Positions 41,090 to 48,274 of a stretch of DNA of 64,000 nt are shown piece after piece. A program made the translations under genes and the position numbers. The notes beneath the pieces are model-generated. The model was not told the DNA's origin. It saw nothing but the letters and a program-made list of their open reading frames with translations, and searched no databases. Source of the DNA: Curtobacterium sp. MCJR17_055 (GTDB taxonomy: Bacteria > Actinomycetota > Actinomycetes > Actinomycetales > Microbacteriaceae); assembly GCF_003224335.1 (NCBI RefSeq), contig NZ_QKLF01000003.1:1-64000 (forward strand), in the 5' to 3' direction. The stretch's first letter is position 1, and the number at the start of each line of letters is the position of its first letter.

Positions 41090-41784
41090 CCCCGGTCCGT
41101 CCGTCCCTGCGGCTGGAGAAGTCGCTCTTCGCCGCCGGCCGGGTCACCGTGATCGGTGTCGACGAGGTCGGCCGTGGTGCCATCGCCGGGCCGGTCGGCG
41201 TCGGTGTCGCGGCGGTGACGGTCGACGTCCGTCGCGTGCCGCAGGGGCTGGCCGACTCGAAGCTCCTGTCCCAGGCGCGGCGGACCGAGCTCGTGCCGAC
41301 GGTCACCCGGTGGGCGCGCACCGCCGTCGGGATGGCGTCCGCCGAGGTCGTCGACGAGCAGGGCATCGTCGCCGCACTGGGGCTGGCCGGGGCGCGGGCG
41401 ATCACGACCCTCGTCGACGACGGGGTCTCGCTCGAGGGAGCGGTGGTGGTGCTCGACGGGTCGTTCGACTGGCTCTCGCGGGCCCTGCCGTCCGAGCACC
41501 GGCCACTCGACGTCCAGGTGCGGGTGAAGGCGGACCGTGACTGCGCCTCCGTGGCCGCGGCGTCCGTCGTCGCCAAGGTCGCTCGTGACGAGCTGATGAT
41601 CGCTGCGCACGACGATGCGCCGCACTACGCGTGGGCGTCCAACAAGGGGTACGGCTCGACCGCGCACTACGACGCCATCCGAACGGTCGGGCCGCATGCG
41701 CTGCACCGGAAGACCTGGTTGCACGCCGCCTCCGCGGTCGCGCTCGACGGGTTCGAGGAACTCGACCGCGTCGCCGTAGACTGA
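41086..41784 (+). CDS. rnhB: Ribonuclease HII
   Basis: A 232-residue enzyme cutting RNA in DNA-RNA hybrids and single ribonucleotides. The catalytic DEVGRG (D26, E27) is followed by AGPVGVG, the DSKLLSQARR motif, and VKADRDCASVAAASVVAKV with the later acidic residues. The last part carries the usual NKGYGSTAHYDAI. GTG start overlapping lepB, with GGAGG ten bases upstream. Confidence 0.95.
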   Translation: MTPVRPSLRLEKSLFAAGRVTVIGVDEVGRGAIAGPVGVGVAAVTVDVRRVPQGLADSKLLSQARRTELVPTVTRWARTAVGMASAEVVDEQGIVAALGLAGARAITTLVDDGVSLEGAVVVLDGSFDWLSRALPSEHRPLDVQVRVKADRDCASVAAASVVAKVARDELMIAAHDDAPHYAWASNKGYGSTAHYDAIRTVGPHALHRKTWLHAASAVALDGFEELDRVAVD

Positions 41785-41791
41785 GCGCGCG

Positions 41792-42115
41792 ATGGATGAC
41801 GAAGAATTCGACGACTACGACCGCGAGGTCGAACTTGCCCTGTACCGCGAGTACCGCGACGTCGTCGGGCAGTTCCGGTACGTGGTCGAGACCGAGCGCC
41901 GCTTCTACCTGGCGAACGAGGTCGAGCTGGTCCGTCGGGACACCGAGCACGACTTCTACTTCGAATTGACGATGAACGACGTGTGGGTCTGGGACGTCTA
42001 CCGGTCCGACCGATTCGTGAAGTCCGTTCGCGTTCTCACGTTCAAGGACGTGAACGTCGAAGAACTCACCGCGCGGGAACTCGAACTCCCCAAGGAACTC
42101 GCTCTCGACGAGTAG
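41792..42115 (+). CDS. DUF2469 protein
   Basis: A 107-residue acidic protein, MDDEEFDDYDREVELALYRE onwards, typical of the actinobacterial DUF2469 family found next to rnhB. No catalytic residues can be named. It starts seven bases after rnhB; a TAGACT box (41777-41782), overlapping the rnhB stop, may add a second promoter. Confidence 0.92.
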   Translation: MDDEEFDDYDREVELALYREYRDVVGQFRYVVETERRFYLANEVELVRRDTEHDFYFELTMNDVWVWDVYRSDRFVKSVRVLTFKDVNVEELTARELELPKELALDE

Positions 42116-42194
42116 GGGATCGCCGACGCATTCGGTCATTCCGGAAACTCCTGCGATACGCTGGACCGTATTCACGATCCTGAAGGAGTGAGAA

Positions 42195-42545
42195 ATGGCG
42201 CAGAAGGTCACTGTCCAGCTCGTCGACGATCTCGACGATTCGCCGATCGCCGCTGGCGATGGCCGCACGGTCGAGTTCGCGTTCGACGGTTCGTCCTACG
42301 AGATCGACCTGTCCAACGACAACGTCGACAAGTTCCGGGACGCGATCTCGGACTACATCGCAGCAGCGCGCAAGACCGCCGGTCGTCGCACCGGGTCGAC
42401 GGGCAAGCCCTCGTCGGCGCCGAAGCGCGGCAACTCCGAGGAACTCGGCAAGATCCGCGAATGGGCGAAGGAGAACGGCTACGAGGTCTCTTCTCGTGGT
42501 CGTATCTCGACGCAGGTGCAGGAAGCGTACGCAGCCGCACACTGA
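42195..42545 (+). CDS. lsr2: Lsr2 family nucleoid-associated protein
   Basis: A 116-residue H-NS-like protein. The N-terminal dimerisation part MAQKVTVQLVDDLDDSPI is followed by a basic linker and a C-terminal DNA-binding domain. The AT-hook-like RGR (101-103, in SSRGRISTQVQEAY) inserts in the minor groove of A+T-rich DNA. It silences foreign, A+T-rich genes in actinobacteria. Strong AAGGAG ribosome binding site; TACGCT (42157-42162) is a likely -10 box. It sits inside the otherwise conserved rnhB-DUF2469-yraN string. Confidence 0.95.
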   Translation: MAQKVTVQLVDDLDDSPIAAGDGRTVEFAFDGSSYEIDLSNDNVDKFRDAISDYIAAARKTAGRRTGSTGKPSSAPKRGNSEELGKIREWAKENGYEVSSRGRISTQVQEAYAAAH

Positions 42546-42578
42546 TCATCCCGATCGGCGTCCGTCGCCGATCACAGC

Positions 42579-42615
42579 AAGGGCCGGACATTCCGTGAGG
42601 AATAGTCCGGCCTTT
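42579..42615 (+). terminator. Terminator of lsr2
   Basis: AAGGGCCGGAC...TTCC pairs with GGAA...GTCCGGCCTTT with a one-base bulge, ending in TTTGT. It separates lsr2 from yraN. Confidence 0.75.
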
Positions 42616-42647
42616 GTCGTTGTGCGGGACATCGGGCCAACCGTTCC

Positions 42648-42685
42648 TCCACAGGACGGTCTTTCCGCGCGTCCATCCACAGGAC
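42648..42685 (+). repeat. Direct repeat TCCACAGGAC, DnaA-box-like
   Basis: The 10-base sequence occurs at 42648-42657 and 42676-42685, 28 bases apart, in the lsr2-yraN gap. Each copy overlaps a seven-of-nine match to the DnaA box TT(A/G)TCCACA. It may be an operator of the yraN-yifB-dprA operon or two weak DnaA sites. Confidence 0.4.
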
Positions 42686-42732
42686 ACCACGAGCCTTCTC
42701 CATTCGGTCGCGGCGTTCATCATCCTGACTCC

Positions 42733-43119
42733 ATGACGAATCGAGCAGCGCCACGAGTTCCGACCGACTCGCGGAGAGCAACGGGGATGACCGGAGAACG
42801 CCACGCCGTGGAATGGCTCGAGCGGCACGGGTTCCGGATCATCGACCGGAACTGGCGATGCGCACGCGGCGAGATCGACATCGTCGCGCGGACCGGCGAG
42901 ACCATCGTCTTCGTCGAGGTGAAGACCCGGACCGGCCAGGCCGCCGGTCATCCGCTCGAAGCCGTGACGCCGCAAAAGCTCGCCCGCATGCGTCGACTCG
43001 TCCCGGCCTGGTTCCACGCGAACCGCGACGAGACGGCGCGCGCGATCCGGCTCGACTGCATCGCCGTCACGATCGTGGCGGACCACGTGGCGATCGAGCA
43101 CGTCGAGGCGATCGGATGA
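42733..43119 (+). CDS. YraN family (UPF0102) predicted nuclease
   Basis: A 128-residue protein with the UPF0102 core: GERHAVEWLERHGFRIIDRNWRCARGEIDIVARTGETIVFVEVKTR. This is a restriction-endonuclease-like fold with the acidic and lysine residues E-ID-EVK in place. ATG 42733 is preferred; ATG 42787 would remove the conserved first helix. It overlaps yifB by ATGA. Confidence 0.9.
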   Translation: MTNRAAPRVPTDSRRATGMTGERHAVEWLERHGFRIIDRNWRCARGEIDIVARTGETIVFVEVKTRTGQAAGHPLEAVTPQKLARMRRLVPAWFHANRDETARAIRLDCIAVTIVADHVAIEHVEAIG

Positions 43120-44639
43120 GTGACATCGGACGGACGTCGGCCGTGGCGCTCGTGGGGGTGCGGGGGACCCTCGTCGAGGTCGAAGCGCACCTCACCAGTC
43201 AGCTGCCGACCTTCAGCATCATCGGGTTGCCGGACACGTCGCTCGGGGAAGCCCGGGAACGCGTCCGCTCGGCAGCGACCGTCGCCGACTGCCCGCTGCC
43301 GTCACGTCGCATCACGGTCAACCTCACCCCGGCCAGCGTCCCCAAGCGCGGCTCCGGGTTCGACCTGGCCATCGCGATGGCGGTCCTCGCCGCCGCGGGG
43401 ACGGCTCCCGGGGCCGACCGACGGACCGTCTACGTCGGAGAGCTCGGTCTCGACGGACGCGTCCGCCCCGTGTTGGGCATCATCCCGGTCGTGCTGGCGG
43501 CCCGCGAGGCCGGGATGGACCGCGTCGTCCTGCCGATCGGGAACCTCGCAGAGGCGCAGGCCGTCCCCGGGGTGACGCTCACCGGGGTGGACTCGCTCCG
43601 GTCCGCCGCGATCGACGCCGGTGCCGATCTCCCGGCCGGGTTCGCCGACCCGGTGCTCCTCCCGGTGCCGGTCGACGACACACCACCGCCGCTCGAGCTC
43701 GCCGACGTGGTCGGCAACGCCATCGGTGTCCGCGCGGTCGTCACCGCCGCCGCGGGCGGCCACCACGTCCTCCTGCTCGGGCCGCCGGGTTCGGGCAAGA
43801 CCATGCTCGCCGAACGCCTGCCCGCGCTGCTGCCGGACCTCGATGGCGACGCGGCACTCGAGGTCGCCGCGGTCCGGTCGGTCGCAGGGCACGGCGTGCG
43901 CTCCTGGACACGGCGACCGCCGTGGGAAGCGCCGCACCACTCGGCGTCGGCGGCCGCCCTGATCGGCGGCGGGACGGGGCAGCTCCGGCCGGGAGCGGTG
44001 TCACGGGCGACAGGCGGTGTGCTGTTCCTCGACGAAGCGACCGAGTTCCCCCGAGCGGTCCTGGACGCGCTCCGGCAACCCCTCGAAGCAGGGTGCATCA
44101 CGGTGCACCGCGCCGGCGGATCAGCCGAGTTCCCCGCCCGGTGTCAGCTCGTGCTCGCCGCCAACCCCTGTCCATGCGGGAACGCCGGGGGTGTCGGTGG
44201 CCCGGCCTGCACGTGTCCGCCGAGCGCGGTCCGGCGGTACCTCGGTCGCCTGTCCGGGCCGCTGCTCGACCGCATCGACATCCGGGTCGCGGTCGCCAGG
44301 GTGACGACCGGGACGCTCCGCGCGAGTGACGGGACGGCCCCGACCACCGATGCGGCGAGGCGGGTGATCGGCGATGCCCGGGAGCGCATGCGGACTCGGC
44401 TCCGGGGGACCGGATGGACCACGAACGCCGACGTCACCGGCACGTGGCTGCGCGGTGACGGCCGCGCCGCACCGGGTGCCTCCGACGTCCTCGACCGAGC
44501 ACTCGACCTCGGCACCCTGACGATGCGCGGATGGGACCGGGTGATGCGACTGGCGTGGACGATCGCGGACCTCGACGGCGACGACCGACCCGACCGACGA
44601 CACGTCGAGCGCGCGCTCGCGCTGCGGACGGCGCTGTGA
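43116..44639 (+). CDS. YifB/ComM-type Mg-chelatase-like AAA+ ATPase
   Basis: A 507-residue protein with an N-terminal Lon-protease-like fold (GLPDTSLGEARERVRSA) and an AAA+ domain with Walker A GPPGSGKT and Walker B GGVLFLDEATEF. It ends with the zinc-type cluster ANPCPCGNAGG...CTCPPSAVRRY and the Mg-chelatase C-terminal helices. The family acts as a helicase in branch migration during natural transformation in some bacteria. It is tied to yraN and dprA by start/stop overlaps (ATGA, GTGA). Confidence 0.92.
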   Translation: MSDIGRTSAVALVGVRGTLVEVEAHLTSQLPTFSIIGLPDTSLGEARERVRSAATVADCPLPSRRITVNLTPASVPKRGSGFDLAIAMAVLAAAGTAPGADRRTVYVGELGLDGRVRPVLGIIPVVLAAREAGMDRVVLPIGNLAEAQAVPGVTLTGVDSLRSAAIDAGADLPAGFADPVLLPVPVDDTPPPLELADVVGNAIGVRAVVTAAAGGHHVLLLGPPGSGKTMLAERLPALLPDLDGDAALEVAAVRSVAGHGVRSWTRRPPWEAPHHSASAAALIGGGTGQLRPGAVSRATGGVLFLDEATEFPRAVLDALRQPLEAGCITVHRAGGSAEFPARCQLVLAANPCPCGNAGGVGGPACTCPPSAVRRYLGRLSGPLLDRIDIRVAVARVTTGTLRASDGTAPTTDAARRVIGDARERMRTRLRGTGWTTNADVTGTWLRGDGRAAPGASDVLDRALDLGTLTMRGWDRVMRLAWTIADLDGDDRPDRRHVERALALRTAL

Positions 44640-45916
44640 GCACCGGGGGCAGGACTGCCCGGCGCAGGAGCGTCGACCGTGCCGCCGCGCTGTCACGACT
44701 CCGTGCCGCCGTCGTACGACCCGGCGAGCTGGGCACCGACGAACTCCTCGCCCGGGTCGCCTGGTCGACGGTCGTCGAGCCGGGGGACGGCACGGCCGGC
44801 GAGCTGGTGGGACGGCTGGGCGCGGGCCGCTCGATCCGTGCCGTCCTGCAGGCGCTCGACGACGGGCCGGTGGCACTCGGGGAGATGCTCGTCGACACCG
44901 GACGCGACTCGGCGGAGGACGACGTGCGCGACGAGCTCGCCCGGGCGGCCTCGGACCCGCTCGTGCCGGCACTCGAACGGTGGCGCCCACGGCTGCTCCG
45001 CCTCGACGTCGACGCCGTCCTGGGAGCAGCCTCCGCCGTGGGGTGCACGCTCCTCGTCCCGGGTGACGAGGACTGGCCGGCCGGGATCGACGACCTCGGT
45101 GTCCATGCTCCCCTCGTGCTGTGGCGTCGAGGAACGCGTCCGGTCGGTGACCTCCCGGGCATCTCGGTCGTGGGGGCCCGGGCGAACACGGTCCTCGGAG
45201 CGGAGGCCGCGGCGGAGATCACCTCGGCCGCGGCGGACGCCGGGTGCCTCGTCGTCTCCGGGGGCGCGTACGGCATCGACGCGGTCGCGCACCGGGTGGC
45301 CCTCGCAGCAGGTACACCCACGGTCGCGGTGCTCGCCGGCGGTGTCGACCAGCTCTACCCGGCGGGGAACAGCACCATGCTCCGGAGCGTCGCCGACCAC
45401 GGAGCCCTGCTCGCGGAGTGCCCGCCCGGCACCAGACCGTCTCGGTGGCGGTTCCTCGCCCGCAACCGGCTCATCGCTGCCCTGGGGTCGGTGTCGGTCA
45501 TCGTGGAGGCGGGTGCGCGGTCGGGCGCACTCAACACGGCCCACCATGCCGGGCAACTCGGGCGACCGGTCTTCGCCGTGCCGGGGCCGTACTCGTCCTC
45601 GGCGTCGGCCGGCTGCCACCGGCTGATCGCCGATCGCCGTGCCGAGATCGTCGTGCACCCGGCGGATCCCGTCGACGCGGCCCTCCGCACCCGGTCCGGG
45701 GACCCGACGACGGACCCTGCGGTGCCGATCGCCGCCGCGCGCGTCGATCCCGAGGTGCTCCGTGCCGTCGATGCCCTGAGCCGCCGGAGACCGATCCCGC
45801 TCGACGAGGTCGCCGTCCGGTCCGGGCTGTCACCGGCGGACGCGACCGACGCTCTCGCGCTCGCCGAGCTGCAAGGGCTGGTGACGCGGGGGCCTGGCGG
45901 GTGGACGGCCGCGTGA
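44636..45916 (+). CDS. dprA: DNA-processing protein DprA
   Basis: A 426-residue protein. The central Rossmann-like domain shows ISVVGARANT, VVSGGAYGIDAVAHRVAL, AVLAGGVDQLYPAGN and FLARNRLIAALGSVSVIVEAGARSGALNTA. A C-terminal winged helix (PIPLDEVAVRSGLSPADATDALALAELQGLV) follows. DprA loads RecA on incoming single-stranded DNA. GTG start overlaps yifB. The 164 bases after it hold only a short Ser/Gly-rich frame that I do not call. Confidence 0.93.
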   Translation: MSTGGRTARRRSVDRAAALSRLRAAVVRPGELGTDELLARVAWSTVVEPGDGTAGELVGRLGAGRSIRAVLQALDDGPVALGEMLVDTGRDSAEDDVRDELARAASDPLVPALERWRPRLLRLDVDAVLGAASAVGCTLLVPGDEDWPAGIDDLGVHAPLVLWRRGTRPVGDLPGISVVGARANTVLGAEAAAEITSAAADAGCLVVSGGAYGIDAVAHRVALAAGTPTVAVLAGGVDQLYPAGNSTMLRSVADHGALLAECPPGTRPSRWRFLARNRLIAALGSVSVIVEAGARSGALNTAHHAGQLGRPVFAVPGPYSSSASAGCHRLIADRRAEIVVHPADPVDAALRTRSGDPTTDPAVPIAAARVDPEVLRAVDALSRRRPIPLDEVAVRSGLSPADATDALALAELQGLVTRGPGGWTAA

Positions 45917-46068
45917 CACCAGACGACGGGGGGAGCCGGCGGCGGAGCGGGAGGACGACCAGCGCGACGTCCGGAGCGGGACCGGGACCGCCGTCGTCCT
46001 CCGCAGTCTCGGGTGGGGGACGGGCCGCGCACCCGGCGGGGTGACGGGAGCGTGCTCGATGCCGGCCG

Positions 46069-46074
46069 TACCCT
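46069..46074 (+). promoter_or_regulatory. -10 box, leaderless start of xerC
   Basis: TACCCT ends six bases before the GTG at 46081. No ribosome binding site is seen. Confidence 0.5.
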
Positions 46075-46080
46075 GACGAG

Positions 46081-47058
46081 GTGCACGACGACGAGGGACA
46101 CCACCGCGGGAGTGACCGGCTCGACCGGGCCGTGTCGGCGTTCCTGGAGCACGGCCGACACGGGCGCGGCCTCAGTGAGCAGACCGTGCGGGCGTACCGC
46201 GCGGACCTCGACGACCTCACGGCGTTCGCGTCCGGGCGGGGGATCGACCGGACCGACGGCATCACGCTCGAGCTCCTGCGCGACTGGTTGTGGACGGCGA
46301 ACGAGCGCGGTCTCGCCCGCTCGACGATCGCCCGTCGGAGCGCGTCGGTGCGCGCCTTCACCCGGTGGGCGAGCGAGTCCGGCGTGCTGCCGGTCGACCC
46401 CGGCGTGCGGCTCCGCGCGCCGAAGGGTGCCGCGCACCTGCCGCGCGTGGTCGCACAGGACCAGGTGCGGGAGATGCTCGACGGATTGAGCGCCCGCGCG
46501 GTCGGTGACGACCCCGCCGCCCTGCGCGACCTCGCCGTGGTCGAGCTGCTCTACGCCGCCGGCATCCGGGTGAGCGAACTCGTCGGACTGGACCTGACGG
46601 ACCTCGACCGGGAGCGCCTGACGGTCCGGGTGCTCGGCAAGGGCGGGAAGGAACGCGTCGTGCCGTTCGGGGTGCCGGCACGGGACGCCCTCGAGGACTG
46701 GCTCGAGCGCGGCCGACCGGCGCTCGCCGCCGCCGGTACTCCGTCGACCGGCGCACCGCCCGCTCGGACGTCCGCGGCGGGCACCGCCCTGTTCCTCGGC
46801 GACCGCGGAGCGCGACTCGGCACCAGGAGCGCCTACCGCATCGTGGCGAGACTGCTCGAAGCGCTACCGGGGGACGGGCCGAGCGGCCCGCACACCTTCC
46901 GGCACACGGCGGCGACGCACCTGTTGGATGGGGGAGCGGACCTCCGTGCCGTGCAGGAGATGCTCGGGCACGCCAGCCTCGGCACCACGCAGATCTACAC
47001 GCACGTCTCGTCCGCTCGGTTGCGCGAGGTGTACCGGACGGCGCACCCCCGCGCCTGA
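46081..47058 (+). CDS. xerC: Tyrosine recombinase XerC
   Basis: A 325-residue recombinase that resolves chromosome dimers at dif. The SAM-like N-terminal domain (SEQTVRAYRADLDDL) precedes the catalytic domain with R163, K187, H271, R274, H297 and nucleophile Y306 (QIYTHVS). A 20-residue Ala/Pro/Ser insertion around 218-238 lies in a loop. Its last 64 bases overlap the 3' end of the convergent M23 gene. No phage or integron genes are near, so the housekeeping role is likely. Confidence 0.94.
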   Translation: MHDDEGHHRGSDRLDRAVSAFLEHGRHGRGLSEQTVRAYRADLDDLTAFASGRGIDRTDGITLELLRDWLWTANERGLARSTIARRSASVRAFTRWASESGVLPVDPGVRLRAPKGAAHLPRVVAQDQVREMLDGLSARAVGDDPAALRDLAVVELLYAAGIRVSELVGLDLTDLDRERLTVRVLGKGGKERVVPFGVPARDALEDWLERGRPALAAAGTPSTGAPPARTSAAGTALFLGDRGARLGTRSAYRIVARLLEALPGDGPSGPHTFRHTAATHLLDGGADLRAVQEMLGHASLGTTQIYTHVSSARLREVYRTAHPRA

Positions 47059-47846
47059 CCGGTGCCCGCTCCGACGCCGGCGGCCAGCGCGTTCTCCGGC
47101 AGCAGGACCGGCCAGGCCGGTGCCGGCAGCAACGGGAGCGGATCGACGTAGCTGCCGTCGTCCCGAGCGCCGAGGTGCAGGCACGGCGTCACGGCAGGGC
47201 AGTGCCCGGACGCGACGACCCCGACCGGCGCCCCACGGTCGACACGGTCGCCCTTCCGGACGACCGGTCGCACGGGGTCGAGGGTGCTCACGAGCCCGTC
47301 TCCGTGGTCGATGGTCACGACCGGTCGACCTCCGACCGGGCCGGCGAACGTGACGGTCCCCGCGTCGGGGGCCGTCACGGTGGTGCCAGGGTCCGCGGCG
47401 ACGTCCAGACCACGGTGCCCGGGCCCGTACTCGGTCGCCGGGGGTTCCCACGGCCGCTGGACGACGTGACGTGCCGTCGGCCAGGACCACCGGGGCCGTC
47501 CCACCGTGGACCGGGCCGCGCCGGACGGGGCGGAGGCAGGTGCTGGCTCGACGAGGCCGGTCCGGCTCATCTGGCCGTCCTGGCCGACCGCGCCGACCGC
47601 GCCGACCGCGCCGACCGCGCCACCCGAGCCACCCGCGCCGATCTGGCCGCCCGCGCCGACGCCGTGGAATGCCGCCGCCCACCCCCGCTCCCCGGGCCGG
47701 TCGACCATCCCGGCGGCACGACCCGGGGCGGCGAGGTCGGCCACACCGACCCGACCCACCGGTCCGACCAGGCCGACCACGGCCACGGCCACCGATGCAG
47801 CCAGCCCCACCCGCAGGACGCCCGGCAGCGCCCTCCGAGTCCTCAT
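46995..47846 (-). CDS. M23 family endopeptidase-like secreted protein
   Basis: A 283-residue protein with one N-terminal signal/membrane segment (VLRVGLAASVAVAVVGLVG), a low-complexity linker holding GGAVGAVGAVGAVGQ, and a C-terminal LytM domain. The first ligand motif GHRGLDVAAD is intact, but the HxH motif reads PCLHLGAR, so the first histidine is replaced by cysteine. Many actinobacterial M23 proteins next to rpsB have this form and may be regulators of other amidases rather than active peptidases. Start at ATG 47846 is chosen for the signal; an ATG-led extension to 48032 is possible. Confidence 0.75.
   Translation of the reverse strand: MRTRRALPGVLRVGLAASVAVAVVGLVGPVGRVGVADLAAPGRAAGMVDRPGERGWAAAFHGVGAGGQIGAGGSGGAVGAVGAVGAVGQDGQMSRTGLVEPAPASAPSGAARSTVGRPRWSWPTARHVVQRPWEPPATEYGPGHRGLDVAADPGTTVTAPDAGTVTFAGPVGGRPVVTIDHGDGLVSTLDPVRPVVRKGDRVDRGAPVGVVASGHCPAVTPCLHLGARDDGSYVDPLPLLPAPAWPVLLPENALAAGVGAGTGQARGCAVRYTSRNRADETCV
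47583..47618. repeat. Four tandem 9-base repeats in the M23 linker
   Basis: The unit GCCGACCGC occurs four times head to tail and encodes the VGA-type repeat of the M23 protein linker on the minus strand. Unit length is a multiple of three, so copy number can change without breaking the frame. Confidence 0.8.
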
Positions 47847-47881
47847 CGCGGTCGCAGTCGCCGCGGACGCCGGGACCCGTG

Positions 47882-47953
47882 GCCACCCAGCCCGCCACTC
47901 AGCCCGCCACGGACACCGCCACGCACCCCGCCACGGACCCCGCCACCGACCCG
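47882..47953. repeat. Six tandem 12-base repeats between the M23 and sugar transporter genes
   Basis: Six copies of GCCACNNANCCC-type units lie head to tail. The region 47847-48274 (428 bases) lies between divergent genes and holds this array plus G+C-rich sequence. I see no further gene there. In the frame of the M23 protein the array would read as WRxx units if a longer N-terminus were used. Confidence 0.75.
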
Positions 47954-48274
47954 GTGCCGGCCCCCGCTCGGCACGCCGCCCCGCCACGCCCGGCACCACG
48001 CTTCCCCGTCCGCTCCTCGTCGCGCTCGTCATGCCACCCAGGCTCGCCGTCCCGACCCGGCCCCGAGGCGGACCGGAGCCCTCCTGTGGACGGAGCCCCG
48101 GGCCTCCCGGCCAGTGGAGGAGCGGCCGCCGCACGGCGCCCGATGTGCTCAACAACCCGCGAAGGGGTACTGTCGGGGCCGCTCCGGACACCGCAACGCC
48201 GCTCGGACGGCGATCCAGCCGACCGCCGGGGCACCGTGCACCACCCGGCACGGCGGCGGGAACCCAGGAGCATC

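Noticed and set aside
45913-46044. 43-residue frame overlapping the dprA stop (GTGA)
   Set aside because: Only Ser/Gly/Arg low-complexity sequence, no ribosome binding site and no recognisable domain; most likely chance.
46081-47058. XerC-like recombinase as a sign of an integrated mobile element
   Set aside because: No attachment-site tRNA, phage genes or base-composition shift nearby; position between dprA and the M23 gene is standard for chromosomal xerC.
47471-48274. Long N-terminal extension of the sugar porter on the plus strand
   Set aside because: It is Pro/Arg/Thr low-complexity sequence antisense to the M23 gene and the repeat array; GTG 48275 has AGGAG and starts the normal porter N-terminus.
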